A DNA stretch of 64,000 nt from an uncultured Opitutaceae bacterium. GTDB taxonomy: Bacteria > Verrucomicrobiota > Verrucomicrobiia > Opitutales > Opitutaceae. Below are positions 1 through 8,090 of this stretch, one piece after another (position 1 is the first letter of the stretch; each line of letters starts with the position of its first letter). The notes below the pieces were generated by a model, which saw nothing but the letters and a program-made list of their open reading frames with translations, did not search any database and was not told where the DNA came from. Both the position numbers and the translations under genes were made by a program. Location: NCBI GenBank assembly GCA_903891325.1, contig CAITEC010000062.1, positions 51,234 to 115,233 on the forward strand, in the 5' to 3' direction.

Positions 1-147
1 GCGCTCGACGTTGACGGAGCCGGCCTCACGCAGAACACCGCCTCCAGCCCCGCGGCCAACGACCAGTCCCAGGGCCCGGTCGTCTACTCAAAAGACGCAT
101 CGGCGGCCGGGTTTGTGGACGTCTACTACTACCTGACGAGCATCTGA
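1..147 (+). CDS. C-terminal end of an unidentified protein (partial)
   Basis: The reading frame is open from the first base to a TGA at 145-147 and gives 48 residues ending in DVYYYLTSI. The stop overlaps the next gene's ATG (TGATG), so the two are translationally coupled and probably share an operon. The neighbour looks like a PilN/GspL-type assembly protein, so this could be the tail of a pseudopilin or another type II secretion or type IV pilus component. That is inferred from position only, because the fragment carries no recognisable domain. The start lies outside the window. Confidence 0.6.
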   Translation, partial: ALDVDGAGLTQNTASSPAANDQSQGPVVYSKDASAAGFVDVYYYLTSI

Positions 148-1796
148 TGCCCGGCTCCCTGGTCATCCTGTGGTGGGGCGGAGACCTTCGGATTCTCGCG
201 CCCGACGGGCGGCTGATCCGACCCCCTTCGGCGGCGCCCGGCGACGGCGTCGCGGCGGTCCTCCAGGCCGCGGCCGGCGAACGCGCGGGCGCCGCAGGCG
301 CCCGCATCATCTACCACCCGGACACGCTCGACCTCCACGAGGTTTCCTGCCCCCGGACGAGCCGATCGCGCCTTGGCAGGATTCTCAGCCGCGAATTCCC
401 GGCGCTGGCCGCGCCCGGCGCCGTCTGGAGCGCCGAGCCCATCCGTCGGGGCACCCGCGAATACGCGACCGTTCTCTACGCCGACCGGGCGGGGAACCTG
501 CCCCGCCTGGTCGCCGGCCTGGCCCGCGGTGGCCTGAGGGTCGAGGGCGCCTGGCCGCTGCAATCCCTGATCGAGGCCACCCCGCCCTGCGACGGCCCCG
601 AAGCGCGCTTTCTCAGCCTCGTCTCGCTGGAGGGGCGCGCGCTCATCTCCTGCGTGGGCCCCTCGGGGGATCGCTCGCTGCGGTTCTTCGACGGGGACGG
701 ATTCTCCGACGGCGCCCTCGCCGCGGCGGCGGCGGGATTGGCGCGCTTCGACGAGGGATCGCCCCCTCCCGGGCTGATGGTCGTCGAGGAGGGCCCGTTC
801 GCGGCCGCACTATCCGACGCGTTGCGGACGCCGTCGCTCAACCGAATGCCGCTCGCCCGGTTTCTCGAGAATGCCCGCGGCCTGCCCGCGGCCGGCTTCT
901 CCGACTTCCTCGGGCACGGACCCTTTCTGTCCCGGCTGCCGGGCCGGCGCCGGCTGGCCACGCTCGCGGCGCTCGCGTTTCTCGCGGGCGCCGCGGGGGT
1001 CGCGTTGACCGCGCGACGCGAACGGGAGCGGGCCCTGGGCCGGGCCGAGCTGCTGCGCGAAGTCCGGGAACGCGAGCGGCGGTCCGAAGAGGACCGGGCG
1101 GAGGCCGAGACCGCGTTTTCCACGCTGGCGGGCGCGCTGTCCCGGGTCGAGGGCCCGGCCCGGCCCCACCACCGATTCCTGGAGGCGCTCGCGAGGACCA
1201 CGCCATCCGAGATCGCCCTGCGGTCAGTGAGCGTGGAGGGGGCCGCCATCCTCATCCGGGGGCGCGCCGACGGAAGCTCCCGGGATCCCGGCGGCCCCGC
1301 GGCACAGCTCAGCAGGGAACTCTCCGCGGCCGGAGCGGAGTGGCGCTTCAATCCGCCCGTCTTCGCGGAAGGCGGCGATTTCACGCTGGCGGGTTCATTC
1401 GAAGGGGCCAGGTCCCAACTTCTTAATTCGGATCGCGAATCAAGAAGTCGGGACCTGAGCCCTTTGCGCCACCGCCTCCAAGAGGAGCGCGACCAACTGC
1501 CCGACGCGGGAGCGCTCGACTCCCTATTGCGATCCAGCTTCAGCGGCTGGAAGGCCGAATTCCAACCCGGGGCTCCCGAAGACGGTCTCGAGCGGCGGAT
1601 CTGCCGCATGGTCCTTGAACACCCGCGCATCGACGCGTGGCCGGGAATCCTCGAGGCGACGAGAGCCCTCTGCGAAACGCCCGGCCTGCGGATTGACAGC
1701 CTGGTACTCGAAGCCGGACCCGAGGACGGAGACGCATTCGCCCGGGTCGAGATCGTGTTCGAGGCGACGCTCAAGCATCAGAAACCTGAAACCTGA
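147..1796 (+). CDS. PilN/GspL-like pilus or secretion assembly protein
   Basis: The protein has 549 residues. Residues 1-260 form an N-terminal half that could be a degenerate actin-like PilM/GspL fold. One membrane helix lies near 270-288, followed by a charged coiled coil (about 289-325). Next is a PilN-like region with TTPSEIALRSVSVEGAAILI near 350-370. A second periplasmic domain (about 440-545) contains ETPGLRIDSLVLEAG. This order, cytoplasmic part, membrane helix, coiled coil and ferredoxin-like domain, suits an inner-membrane assembly component. Residues 422-436 are encoded by a 47-bp palindrome in the linker. The final residues HQKPET and the stop come from a heptamer repeat. The start ATG overlaps the upstream stop. 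Family assignment is by architecture. Confidence 0.6.
   Translation: MPGSLVILWWGGDLRILAPDGRLIRPPSAAPGDGVAAVLQAAAGERAGAAGARIIYHPDTLDLHEVSCPRTSRSRLGRILSREFPALAAPGAVWSAEPIRRGTREYATVLYADRAGNLPRLVAGLARGGLRVEGAWPLQSLIEATPPCDGPEARFLSLVSLEGRALISCVGPSGDRSLRFFDGDGFSDGALAAAAAGLARFDEGSPPPGLMVVEEGPFAAALSDALRTPSLNRMPLARFLENARGLPAAGFSDFLGHGPFLSRLPGRRRLATLAALAFLAGAAGVALTARRERERALGRAELLREVRERERRSEEDRAEAETAFSTLAGALSRVEGPARPHHRFLEALARTTPSEIALRSVSVEGAAILIRGRADGSSRDPGGPAAQLSRELSAAGAEWRFNPPVFAEGGDFTLAGSFEGARSQLLNSDRESRSRDLSPLRHRLQEERDQLPDAGALDSLLRSSFSGWKAEFQPGAPEDGLERRICRMVLEHPRIDAWPGILEATRALCETPGLRIDSLVLEAGPEDGDAFARVEIVFEATLKHQKPET
1410..1456. repeat. Intragenic 47-bp palindrome
   Basis: The left arm begins aggtcccaacttcttaattc and the right arm ends gaatcaagaagtcgggacct. 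They are complementary apart from a few G/A differences and a small offset near the central gatc. The element lies inside the PilN/GspL-like gene without breaking its frame. A related half-site, caggtcccagcttcttc, occurs at about 3477-3493. It resembles a REP-type palindrome. Confidence 0.75.
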
Positions 1797-1827
1797 GACC
1801 TGAAACCTGAGTCGATCCTTCAAACCT
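1781..1827. repeat. Heptamer stop cassette, copy 1 (ACCTGAR tandem, forward)
   Basis: Four tandem copies of ACCTGAR are followed by gtcgatccttcaaacc. The TGA at 1794-1796 is the stop of the upstream gene. Because the unit is 7 bp, TGA falls in all three plus frames within 21 bp. The tail gtcgatcct(t/c)caaacc recurs at about 35807-35822 and 62688-62703. Confidence 0.8.
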
Positions 1828-1863
1828 GGAAATCGGCGGTCTTGCGCCTTGGCCCGACTTCGG

Positions 1864-1889
1864 GTTTCAGGTCTCAGGTTTCAGGTCTC
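1864..1889. repeat. Heptamer stop cassette, copy 1 (reverse arm)
   Basis: This is the complement of the ACCTGAR tandem (ggtttcaggtctcaggtttc onward). With 1781-1808 it can fold into a long stem between convergent genes. Its TGA codons face the minus strand, although the minus-strand gene here stops just before it, at 1903. Confidence 0.7.
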
Positions 1890-1895
1890 TGCAGA

Positions 1896-1930
1896 GAAGA
1901 AATCACGCCGGTCCCCGGCGTGATTTCTTC
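1896..1930. terminator. Perfect 16-bp stem hairpin, likely bidirectional terminator
   Basis: The stem gaagaaatcacgccgg (1896-1911), loop tcc and arm ccggcgtgatttcttc (1915-1930) form a perfect 16-bp hairpin. It has an A-rich 5' side and T-rich 3' side, so it could end transcripts arriving from either direction. It overlaps the last codons and stop (1903-1905) of the minus-strand gene. Confidence 0.6.
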
Positions 1931-3393
1931 TTCGACGATTCCCCGCCCTCCGCGAATTTCGAGGCCTTGGCGTTCAGCCAGAGCTCATCCTTCGCGTTGC
2001 GGTTCAGCCAGAAGATTTCGCCCGCATCCTCGACAAAGACGGGCTTTTCGCGGGGCTTTTCGGGGACCTTCAGGCCGAGGCCCGTCAGTGCCTCGATCAG
2101 GGCCTCGGGGGTCTTCCCCAGGGTCTCCGCAAGCCAGTCGGTCCGGGCCGCCAGTCCGCCCGTCTTGGTCGGCTTGAGCAGGAGGCGGACCGCGGTGAAG
2201 ACGGAATCGGAACGGGGCGCCTCGGGATGCGGGGCGGGAGCCGGCTCGCCGGCCGGAGTCTCGGCCTGGGGGGCCGAGTCCGCCGCGGACTTGTCCACCT
2301 GGCGCTCCTGCCCGTTGATCCACACGCCGCCGCGCTGGTCCTTGTTCAGCCACCACTCCTCGTCGCCGAAGGGCACGACCACCGGCTTTGCGTCCGGCAG
2401 GTCGGAAAGGACAAGCCCGATCCCGGCAAAGCCGGCCATCAGGTCGGCCTCGCCGCACTTCAGCGCGCGGGAAAGGAAGCTGATGCTTCCGGACCCGCCG
2501 GGCCCGCGCCGGTTGCGGCGCATGTGAGGGCGGATCCTATCGAGGAGCTCAGGCCCCGCCTGAAGGGGCACTGTCGTCGCCGGAACGGCTTCCGCCGGCG
2601 ATTCCGCGCGCGGCTGGGGGGCCTCGGCGGGTTGCTCGCCGCCCGACTCCTTCTCCGCGGGCTTGACCGGGGTCGCCGTCACGACGCGGAAGGGCTGCCG
2701 CATCTTCTCCTTTGTATTGATCCAAAGTTCGCCCCGCCGGTTGACATTGACCCAGTAAAGGTCCCCGTCGTACTCGACGTAGGCCGGCCGGGTGTTCTCG
2801 TCCTCGGGAATCACGAATCCGCACTCCTTGAGCGCGCCGACCACGTCCTCCTCGGTCATCCCCCACTTCCGCGCGAGGTGGTCCACCCCGGCGGAGAGCC
2901 CCGCCCCGCGCTGGTTGCGGCGCATCAGCGGCTGGATGGCCTCAAAGAAGGTGGGAAGCTCATCCTCCTTGGCCAACGATTCCCACTCGTCCGGCTCGGC
3001 GTTTTCCTCCGGAGCGTCCGGATCCCGGTCGCTGTCCGTGTCGCGCAGGCGGCGCAGCCCGTCATCCGCTCCCGCCTTCTCGGCCTGAAGCGACTCGGGC
3101 TTTTCCTCCCCGGCTGCCGGGACACGGGCATCCTTGAACTTCGCCTCAAACTCCGCCCGGATCTTGTCTCCCTCGGCCCGGGCCGCGGCGGCGGCTGCGT
3201 CCTCGAGCGTCCAGTCGCGCTGGGTGGTGCGCCGCGCAAGGCCGGTGAATGCCAGCGGGTTGTCGAGCTGCGTCTGGAAATGGATGATCTCCCATCCGTC
3301 CGAACCGAGCTGGTTGAGAAACGATTCCAGGAGGGCAGGAGTGGCGAATCCGCCCTTGCCGCTGGTGATTACCTTATAGGCCCAGATTGACAT
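1903..3393 (-). CDS. Uncharacterised protein with three copies of a repeat domain
   Basis: The protein has 496 residues, with no signal peptide or membrane segment, so it is probably cytoplasmic. Residues 1-60 are a small N-terminal module resembling DUF4177-type sequences (MSIWAYKVITSGKGGFATPA). A charged linker follows, then three homologous units of about 80 residues near 149-229, 283-363 and 398-475. Each unit has a helical part (PLMRRNQRGAG, PHMRRNRRGPG, LLKPTKTGGLA). Each closes with a beta hairpin of the form W-(V/L)-N-x5-(L/V)-W-(I/L)-N. The linkers are rich in Pro, Ala and Glu. The helical part resembles a winged-helix unit, but I do not recognise the family. The start has no Shine-Dalgarno sequence. 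The 3' end lies in a terminator hairpin. Confidence 0.65.
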   Translation of the reverse strand: MSIWAYKVITSGKGGFATPALLESFLNQLGSDGWEIIHFQTQLDNPLAFTGLARRTTQRDWTLEDAAAAAARAEGDKIRAEFEAKFKDARVPAAGEEKPESLQAEKAGADDGLRRLRDTDSDRDPDAPEENAEPDEWESLAKEDELPTFFEAIQPLMRRNQRGAGLSAGVDHLARKWGMTEEDVVGALKECGFVIPEDENTRPAYVEYDGDLYWVNVNRRGELWINTKEKMRQPFRVVTATPVKPAEKESGGEQPAEAPQPRAESPAEAVPATTVPLQAGPELLDRIRPHMRRNRRGPGGSGSISFLSRALKCGEADLMAGFAGIGLVLSDLPDAKPVVVPFGDEEWWLNKDQRGGVWINGQERQVDKSAADSAPQAETPAGEPAPAPHPEAPRSDSVFTAVRLLLKPTKTGGLAARTDWLAETLGKTPEALIEALTGLGLKVPEKPREKPVFVEDAGEIFWLNRNAKDELWLNAKASKFAEGGESSKKKSRRGPA

Positions 3394-3495
3394 CGATGTA
3401 ATTATTGCAACCGCGAAGGTTCCCTAAAGTACGCCCCCTTGCCGAGACATTTCTTGCAACCATCGCAAAGAGGTCAGGTCCCAGCTTCTTCTGGA

Positions 3496-3578
3496 TTGAA
3501 GGTGGAGCGCGATCTCCGAGCGCGCTGAGCGACAATAGTCCCAAACCAGCGTGCCCGGAGGTCCCGCTCCACCTTCAA
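3496..3578. repeat. Hairpin repeat family 2, copy A
   Basis: The element is 83 bp with perfect 14-bp terminal inverted repeats, ttgaaggtggagcg (3496-3509) and cgctccaccttcaa (3565-3578). Imperfect inner complementarity follows between gatctccgagcgcgctg and cagcgtgcccggaggtc. Further copies lie at 18827-18898 and at the end of the window. The rest of the roughly 275-bp gap (3394-3668) holds no convincing gene. The plus-strand gene at 3669 has no obvious promoter that I can name. Confidence 0.8.
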
Positions 3579-3668
3579 ACAGACCCACTCCCGCCCATCA
3601 AATGACTTTACTTGCCCCTGCAACCCGCGATTCTTTCCCATCCGCTTTCCCCAAGGGCTGAACCATCC

Positions 3669-6161
3669 ATGAATTGCCATCAATCACCCCGTTTCCTGCG
3701 CCAATTTGCGGGATTTAGCGTGTTCGCGATCGCGTGCGTCTCTGCCGCGGCCCAGACCTACACCCCCTACGCGATCACGACGATTGCGGGCAACTCGAAT
3801 GGAAGCGGAAGCGGCGACGGCCAGGGCACTGCCGCGCTTTTCGACAATCCAAAGGGGATCGCGACCGACAGCCAGGGAAACCTCTACATCGCGGACACGG
3901 TAAATGACACCATCAGAATCCTGACGCCGGGCAGCACGGCGAGCGTGGCCACGCTGGCTGGCTCAGCCCAGACGATCGGCCACGCGAATGGGAGCCCAGC
4001 CAGCGCAACATTCAATGCCCCGACGGATGTCGCCGTCGACAGTGCGGGGACCGTCTACGTCGCCGATACCGGCAACGAGGCGATCCGCATGATCAAGAAC
4101 GGGGCCGTATCCACCCTGACCGGCCAGCCCGGCGTGATCGGGCATGCGGACGGCACGCTGGCCAGCGCCACCTTCGCAGAGCCAATGGCGGTGGCCCTTG
4201 ACAGCGCCGGCAACCTCTACGTTGCCGATACGGGGGCAAAGACGGTTCGGATGATCAATATCGGCACCGGGCAGGTCACAACGGTCGCTGGACAGCCCGG
4301 CGTCATCGGCCACGCGGATGGCGCGGCGCTCACGGTCGCCACCTTCAACGGGCCCGAGGGCCTGACTGTCGACAGCGCGGGGAATATCTATGTCGCCGAC
4401 ACGGGCAATGACACGATCCGGATGATCAGCGGCGGGCAGGTCACCACGATTGCGGGCCAGGCAAACGTCACCGGCCACGCGGACGGAACGGGTGTCTCCG
4501 CCCTCTTCAATCAACCCGCCGGCATCACGGTCGACGCGGGGGGCACCCTTTATGTTGCCGACACCGCCAACGACACGATCCGGCGGATCACGCCGGCGCG
4601 CACTGTCACGACGCTCGCCGGGCTGCCCCTGACCACCGGAACCCAGGACGGCTCCGGAGGCGTCGCGATGTTCTACACCCCATGGGGTGTCGCGGTCGAC
4701 AGCAGCGGCAACCTCTTCATCGCCGACTACTGGAACAACACGATCCGCGAGGGCGTGTCCTCGGTCATCGCGATCAGCGTCCAACCGCAGAGCGTGGTCT
4801 CGGTTAATGGCGGGACGGCGACATTTTCCGTCAGCGCCTCCGGGCCGTCGCTCACCTACCAGTGGTATTTCCGTGGCGCAGCGGTTTCAGGGGCCACGGC
4901 GAGCAGCCTGACCGTCAATCCCGTCGGATCGGCCAACACGGGCGCCTATTATGTGGTCGTGGCCGGCACGGGCGGTTCGGTCACCAGCGCCACCGTGCAG
5001 CTCTCGATCACGGGCGACACATCGCCGACAGTGACCAATCCGGCGAACCAGACGGTCAACGCCGGCGGGACGGCCGCCTTCAGCGTCACCGGGACCGGCG
5101 GCGACCTCAGCTACCAGTGGTACTTCAACGGGCAGAGCATCGCCGGAGCCAACTCCGCCACGCTTTCACTGGCCAACGTCGGCACGGCCCAGTCCGGCTA
5201 CTACGCCGCTGGGGTCACGAACGGGGCGGGCTCGGCTATCTCCGCGAACGCCCTGCTGACGGTCAATTACTCCGCGCGGCTCGTTAACATCTCGGCCCGG
5301 TCCGGCGTCGCCTCCACCACCAATATCCTGATCGGCGGCTTTGGCATCAGCGGAACCGGGACAAAGAACCTGCTCCTCCGGGGAGTCGGGCCGGGGCTGA
5401 CCTCGTATTTCGGGCTGACCGGGACGCTCTCCAACCCGCAGCTCACCCTCTTCGACAGCGTTCCGACCGCAATCGTCACGAACATCGGCTGGGGCAACGG
5501 GCTCACCGCGGGGGCCTCGACCGTCTCGGTCAGCCCCCAGGCGGCGACTTCCGGGCTGATGAACACCCTCGGGGCATTCACGATCCTCACCGGCTCCGCC
5601 GACTCCGCCATGGAGGTCACGCCCGCGGTCGGGAGCTACACCGCCCAGGTGAGCGGGGTCGGCGGCACATCCGGAATCGCCCTCATGGAAATCTACGACG
5701 CGGACACGGGCGCCCCGCCCGCCCGCCTGGTCAACCTCTCGGCGCGGTCCGCCGTGGGGGTCGGCGGAAACATCCTGATCGGCGGATTTGCGATCGCGGG
5801 GAGCACCCCCGAGACGGTCCTCATCCGCGGCGTCGGCCCGGGCCTCTCCTCCTATTTCGGGCTCGCCGGATACCTGGTGAAGCCCCAGCTCGTCCTCCTC
5901 GACAGCATCGGCGCCGGGAATATCATCGCGTCAAATTCGGGCTGGGGCACGGCCCCGGCGACCGGACCGTCGACCGTCCACGCCGGCGTCATTGCGGCGA
6001 CGGCCGCCGTGATGGCCGAGGTCGGCGCCTTTCCGGTCCTTTCCGGGTCGACCGACGCCGCCATGGTCGTCACGCTTCCGCCCGGCAACTACACCGCCCA
6101 GTTGAGCGGCGTCGGCGCCAGCAGCGGGATCGGGCTTGTCGAGGTCTATGAGGTTCCCTGA
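3669..6161 (+). CDS. Secreted NHL-repeat and Ig-like surface protein
   Basis: The protein has 830 residues from the ATG at 3669, which directly precedes a signal peptide (cleavage probably near AAAQ, residue 29). Residues 40-380 contain about six NHL beta-propeller blades with recurring motifs such as VDSAGTVYVADTGNEAIRMI. Two Ig-like domains follow, near 385-465 and 470-560 (YQWYFRG, YQWYFNG). Two copies of a C-terminal module come next (ARLVNxSAR, LIGGFxI, LLRGVGPGL, final VEVYEVP). The same module ends the protein at 35938-37452. It is probably an extracellular or cell-surface binding protein. The last 14 bases overlap the following binding-protein gene, so the two are probably co-translated. 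An in-frame TTG at 3612 would add 19 residues ahead of the signal peptide and is less likely. Confidence 0.85.
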   Translation: MNCHQSPRFLRQFAGFSVFAIACVSAAAQTYTPYAITTIAGNSNGSGSGDGQGTAALFDNPKGIATDSQGNLYIADTVNDTIRILTPGSTASVATLAGSAQTIGHANGSPASATFNAPTDVAVDSAGTVYVADTGNEAIRMIKNGAVSTLTGQPGVIGHADGTLASATFAEPMAVALDSAGNLYVADTGAKTVRMINIGTGQVTTVAGQPGVIGHADGAALTVATFNGPEGLTVDSAGNIYVADTGNDTIRMISGGQVTTIAGQANVTGHADGTGVSALFNQPAGITVDAGGTLYVADTANDTIRRITPARTVTTLAGLPLTTGTQDGSGGVAMFYTPWGVAVDSSGNLFIADYWNNTIREGVSSVIAISVQPQSVVSVNGGTATFSVSASGPSLTYQWYFRGAAVSGATASSLTVNPVGSANTGAYYVVVAGTGGSVTSATVQLSITGDTSPTVTNPANQTVNAGGTAAFSVTGTGGDLSYQWYFNGQSIAGANSATLSLANVGTAQSGYYAAGVTNGAGSAISANALLTVNYSARLVNISARSGVASTTNILIGGFGISGTGTKNLLLRGVGPGLTSYFGLTGTLSNPQLTLFDSVPTAIVTNIGWGNGLTAGASTVSVSPQAATSGLMNTLGAFTILTGSADSAMEVTPAVGSYTAQVSGVGGTSGIALMEIYDADTGAPPARLVNLSARSAVGVGGNILIGGFAIAGSTPETVLIRGVGPGLSSYFGLAGYLVKPQLVLLDSIGAGNIIASNSGWGTAPATGPSTVHAGVIAATAAVMAEVGAFPVLSGSTDAAMVVTLPPGNYTAQLSGVGASSGIGLVEVYEVP

Positions 6162-7137
6162 CCGCGCCGCGTCGGCCCGGTGGCTGGGCCTCCTGCTCGC
6201 GCTCGCCGCCCCGATCGCCGTGGCGGCGGCGCCCTACGAGATCGCCGTCGTGCCGATGGGCAACACGCACGAGTACTGGAAGGCGATCCACGCCGGCGCG
6301 CTCAAGGCCTCGGGCGAGTTGAACGCGGCGGGAATCCCCGTCGAGGTGATCTGGAAGGGGCCGCTCCGGGAGGACGACCGCGACCAGCAGATCCAGGTGG
6401 TCGAGAACTTTGTCGGGCGCCAGGTGAGCGGGATCGTCCTGGCCCCCCTCGACAGCCACGCGCTGGCGGGACCCGTCGAGGAGGCGGTCGCAGCGCACAT
6501 ACCGGTGGTCATTGTCGACTCGGCCCTCCGCTCATCCGCGCCCTCGAGCTTCATCGCCACGGACAACCGCGAGGGCGGACGGATCGCGGCCCGCCGGCTC
6601 GGGAGCCTGCTCGGGGGCCGGGGCAAGGCCATCATGCTTCGCTGCCTTTCCGGCTCGGCGAGCACCGAGGAGCGGGAGGCGGGCTTCCTGGAGGTCATGG
6701 CTCGGGATTTCCCGGGGATTGAGCTTCTCTCGACCAACCAGCACGCAGGCGCCACCCGGGACACCGCCCGTCGGGCCGCGGAAAACCTCCTGAACCGGTA
6801 CGGGGGCGAGGTGGACGGAATTTTCACGCCCAACGAGTCCTCTTCCGTCGGCATGCTGCTCGCCCTTCGCGACGCCGGACTGGCCGGCGGCCGGGTGAAG
6901 TTCGTGGGCTTCGACGCCGGCGACACGCTCACCGCGGCGCTGGCCGCCGGCGACCTCCAGGGACTGGTCGTGCAGAACCCCTTGGGGATGGGCTACCTCG
7001 GCGTGAAGACGCTCGTCGCCATCCTGCAGGGACGCCCCGTTGAGCGCGTCGTCAAGACCAGCGTCGTCATGGTGACCCCCGCGAACCGAAACGACCCGGC
7101 CATCGCCGCGCTGCTGCATCCCGGGGCGGGCCTGTAG
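6148..7137 (+). CDS. Ribose-type periplasmic sugar-binding protein
   Basis: The protein has 329 residues. A signal peptide (LLLALAAPIAVAAA) precedes a type 1 periplasmic binding protein fold of the ribose/LacI-like class. Motifs include IAVVPMGNTHEYWKAIHAG, QIQVVENFVGRQVSGIVLAP, IATDNREGGRIAARRLG and VKFVGFDAGDT. It should bind a sugar or cyclitol for import or sensing. No ABC permease or ATPase lies nearby. The ATG at 6148 overlaps the preceding gene by 14 bases. A TTG at 6136 is possible but sits upstream of the better signal peptide start. A close paralogue lies at 50070-51026, and both share an identical block of more than 30 residues around LREDDRDQQIQ. Confidence 0.85.
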   Translation: MRFPDRAASARWLGLLLALAAPIAVAAAPYEIAVVPMGNTHEYWKAIHAGALKASGELNAAGIPVEVIWKGPLREDDRDQQIQVVENFVGRQVSGIVLAPLDSHALAGPVEEAVAAHIPVVIVDSALRSSAPSSFIATDNREGGRIAARRLGSLLGGRGKAIMLRCLSGSASTEEREAGFLEVMARDFPGIELLSTNQHAGATRDTARRAAENLLNRYGGEVDGIFTPNESSSVGMLLALRDAGLAGGRVKFVGFDAGDTLTAALAAGDLQGLVVQNPLGMGYLGVKTLVAILQGRPVERVVKTSVVMVTPANRNDPAIAALLHPGAGL

Positions 7138-7167
7138 GGATCGCGGGGTGCCCGACGCAAAGTGCAA

Positions 7168-7195
7168 TTGATTTTACCCGGAAAGCTGATAGCGT
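7168..7195 (+). promoter_or_regulatory. Possible promoter for the small lipoprotein gene
   Basis: A TTGATT box at 7168-7173 and a TAGCGT box at 7190-7195, 16 bases apart, precede the lipoprotein start at 7239. The match to a sigma-70 promoter is modest. Confidence 0.25.
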
Positions 7196-7238
7196 TCCGT
7201 CTCAGCAGTCTGAACTCAATAACCCAAAACCCATATCG

Positions 7239-7490
7239 ATGAAATCCCTGACCCCCCTCATTCTCGTCGGTGCATTGATCGCCCTCGCCGGATGCACCAC
7301 CGACAGCCCGATATTTGCAACTGAAGGCACCAAGGAAAAGCAGGAGGGCGCGGGTCCGTCCGTGCAGGAACAGTCGCGCGACGCCTACATCCAGCAGAAC
7401 AACGGCGTGGGCCTGCAGGGCTCCTCGAGCACCCCCCAGCCGACCCGCTCCATGATGGAGCAGCAGGCGGGCAATCCGTACGGACACTGA
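7239..7490 (+). CDS. Small lipoprotein, function unknown
   Basis: The protein has 83 residues. The N-terminus MKSLTPLILVGALIALAGC is a clear lipoprotein signal peptide with lipobox LAGC, cysteine at position 19. The mature part (about 64 residues) is polar and low in hydrophobic residues, with many Gln, Ser and Gly, and has no known domain. It is probably anchored to a membrane facing the periplasm. It sits 101 bases after the binding-protein gene and upstream of another lipoprotein-like gene. There is no Shine-Dalgarno sequence before the ATG. Confidence 0.7.
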   Translation: MKSLTPLILVGALIALAGCTTDSPIFATEGTKEKQEGAGPSVQEQSRDAYIQQNNGVGLQGSSSTPQPTRSMMEQQAGNPYGH

Positions 7491-7508
7491 GGCGGTGTCG
7501 GCTTTGCC

Positions 7509-7599
7509 GAGACCTGAAACCTGAGACCTGAGACCTGAAGGCAAATCCCCGAGCGAAACCTTCGAAATCCGGAATTTCGGCTCGGGTTTCAGGTTTTGG
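7509..7599. repeat. Heptamer stop cassette, copy 2 (forward and reverse arms)
   Basis: A forward ACCTGAR tandem (7509-7540) and a short reverse piece, gggtttcaggttttgg (7584-7599), flank about 40 bases. The second arm lies immediately upstream of, and in frame with, the lipoprotein-like gene at 7616, apparently replacing its natural start region. Confidence 0.65.
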
Positions 7600-7615
7600 T
7601 GTCGTCCTGCTCATT

Positions 7616-8065
7616 TTGGTTGGTTGCGCAACCTCCGGCGACACCCTGGCCTCCTTCAGGGAGTCGGATTTTCACGGTCGCCGGGGTGAGGGCTCGGCCT
7701 CCATTTCGGGCCGCGCGTTTGTCCTCGATTACCTGGGGGACCCGATTTATGGGAGATCCACCGAGGTGACGCTGGCCCCGGCGACACCGTACACGCTCTC
7801 GCGCTGCGACGTGATCCGGTCGGGCGGCATCCCCCCGGATCCGGATCCGCGGCTTGAGAAGTACCTCCGCAGGACGGTCACCGACGGCCTGGGCGACTTC
7901 AGGTTTCGCAACGTTACCCCCGGGCGCTACACCCTGGCCTGCACGGTCAGCTGGGATGTGCCGTCCCCCTACAATGTCCACGGGGTGATCACGAAGTCCC
8001 GGGCCATCGCGGTCACGGCCAACGTCGAGCCGGAAAAAATCACGCAGATCGAATTGACCGAATAG
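7616..8065 (+). CDS. Carboxypeptidase-regulatory-like lipoprotein, start uncertain
   Basis: From the TTG at 7616 the product is 149 residues. The frame is open upstream, and the codons from about 7583 read SGFGVVLLILVGC, a hydrophobic stretch with lipobox LVGC. The real lipoprotein signal peptide therefore seems to extend upstream, into the repeat at 7584-7599. No ATG, GTG or TTG lies at a suitable place there. The mature part contains GSASISGRAFVLDY and DGLGDFRFRNVTPGRYTLAC, typical of a carboxypeptidase-regulatory-like (CNA-B/transthyretin-type) beta sandwich. It may be an envelope lipoprotein. Either an unusual start codon is used or the repeat has damaged the 5' end. Confidence 0.6.
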   Translation: MVGCATSGDTLASFRESDFHGRRGEGSASISGRAFVLDYLGDPIYGRSTEVTLAPATPYTLSRCDVIRSGGIPPDPDPRLEKYLRRTVTDGLGDFRFRNVTPGRYTLACTVSWDVPSPYNVHGVITKSRAIAVTANVEPEKITQIELTE

Positions 8066-8090
8066 CGCCGGCGTCGCTGTATTCAGGGAC

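Noticed and set aside
1781..1893. CRISPR-like array from repeated ACCTGAR units
   Set aside because: Units are 7 bp, contiguous and without spacers, and no cas genes are present.
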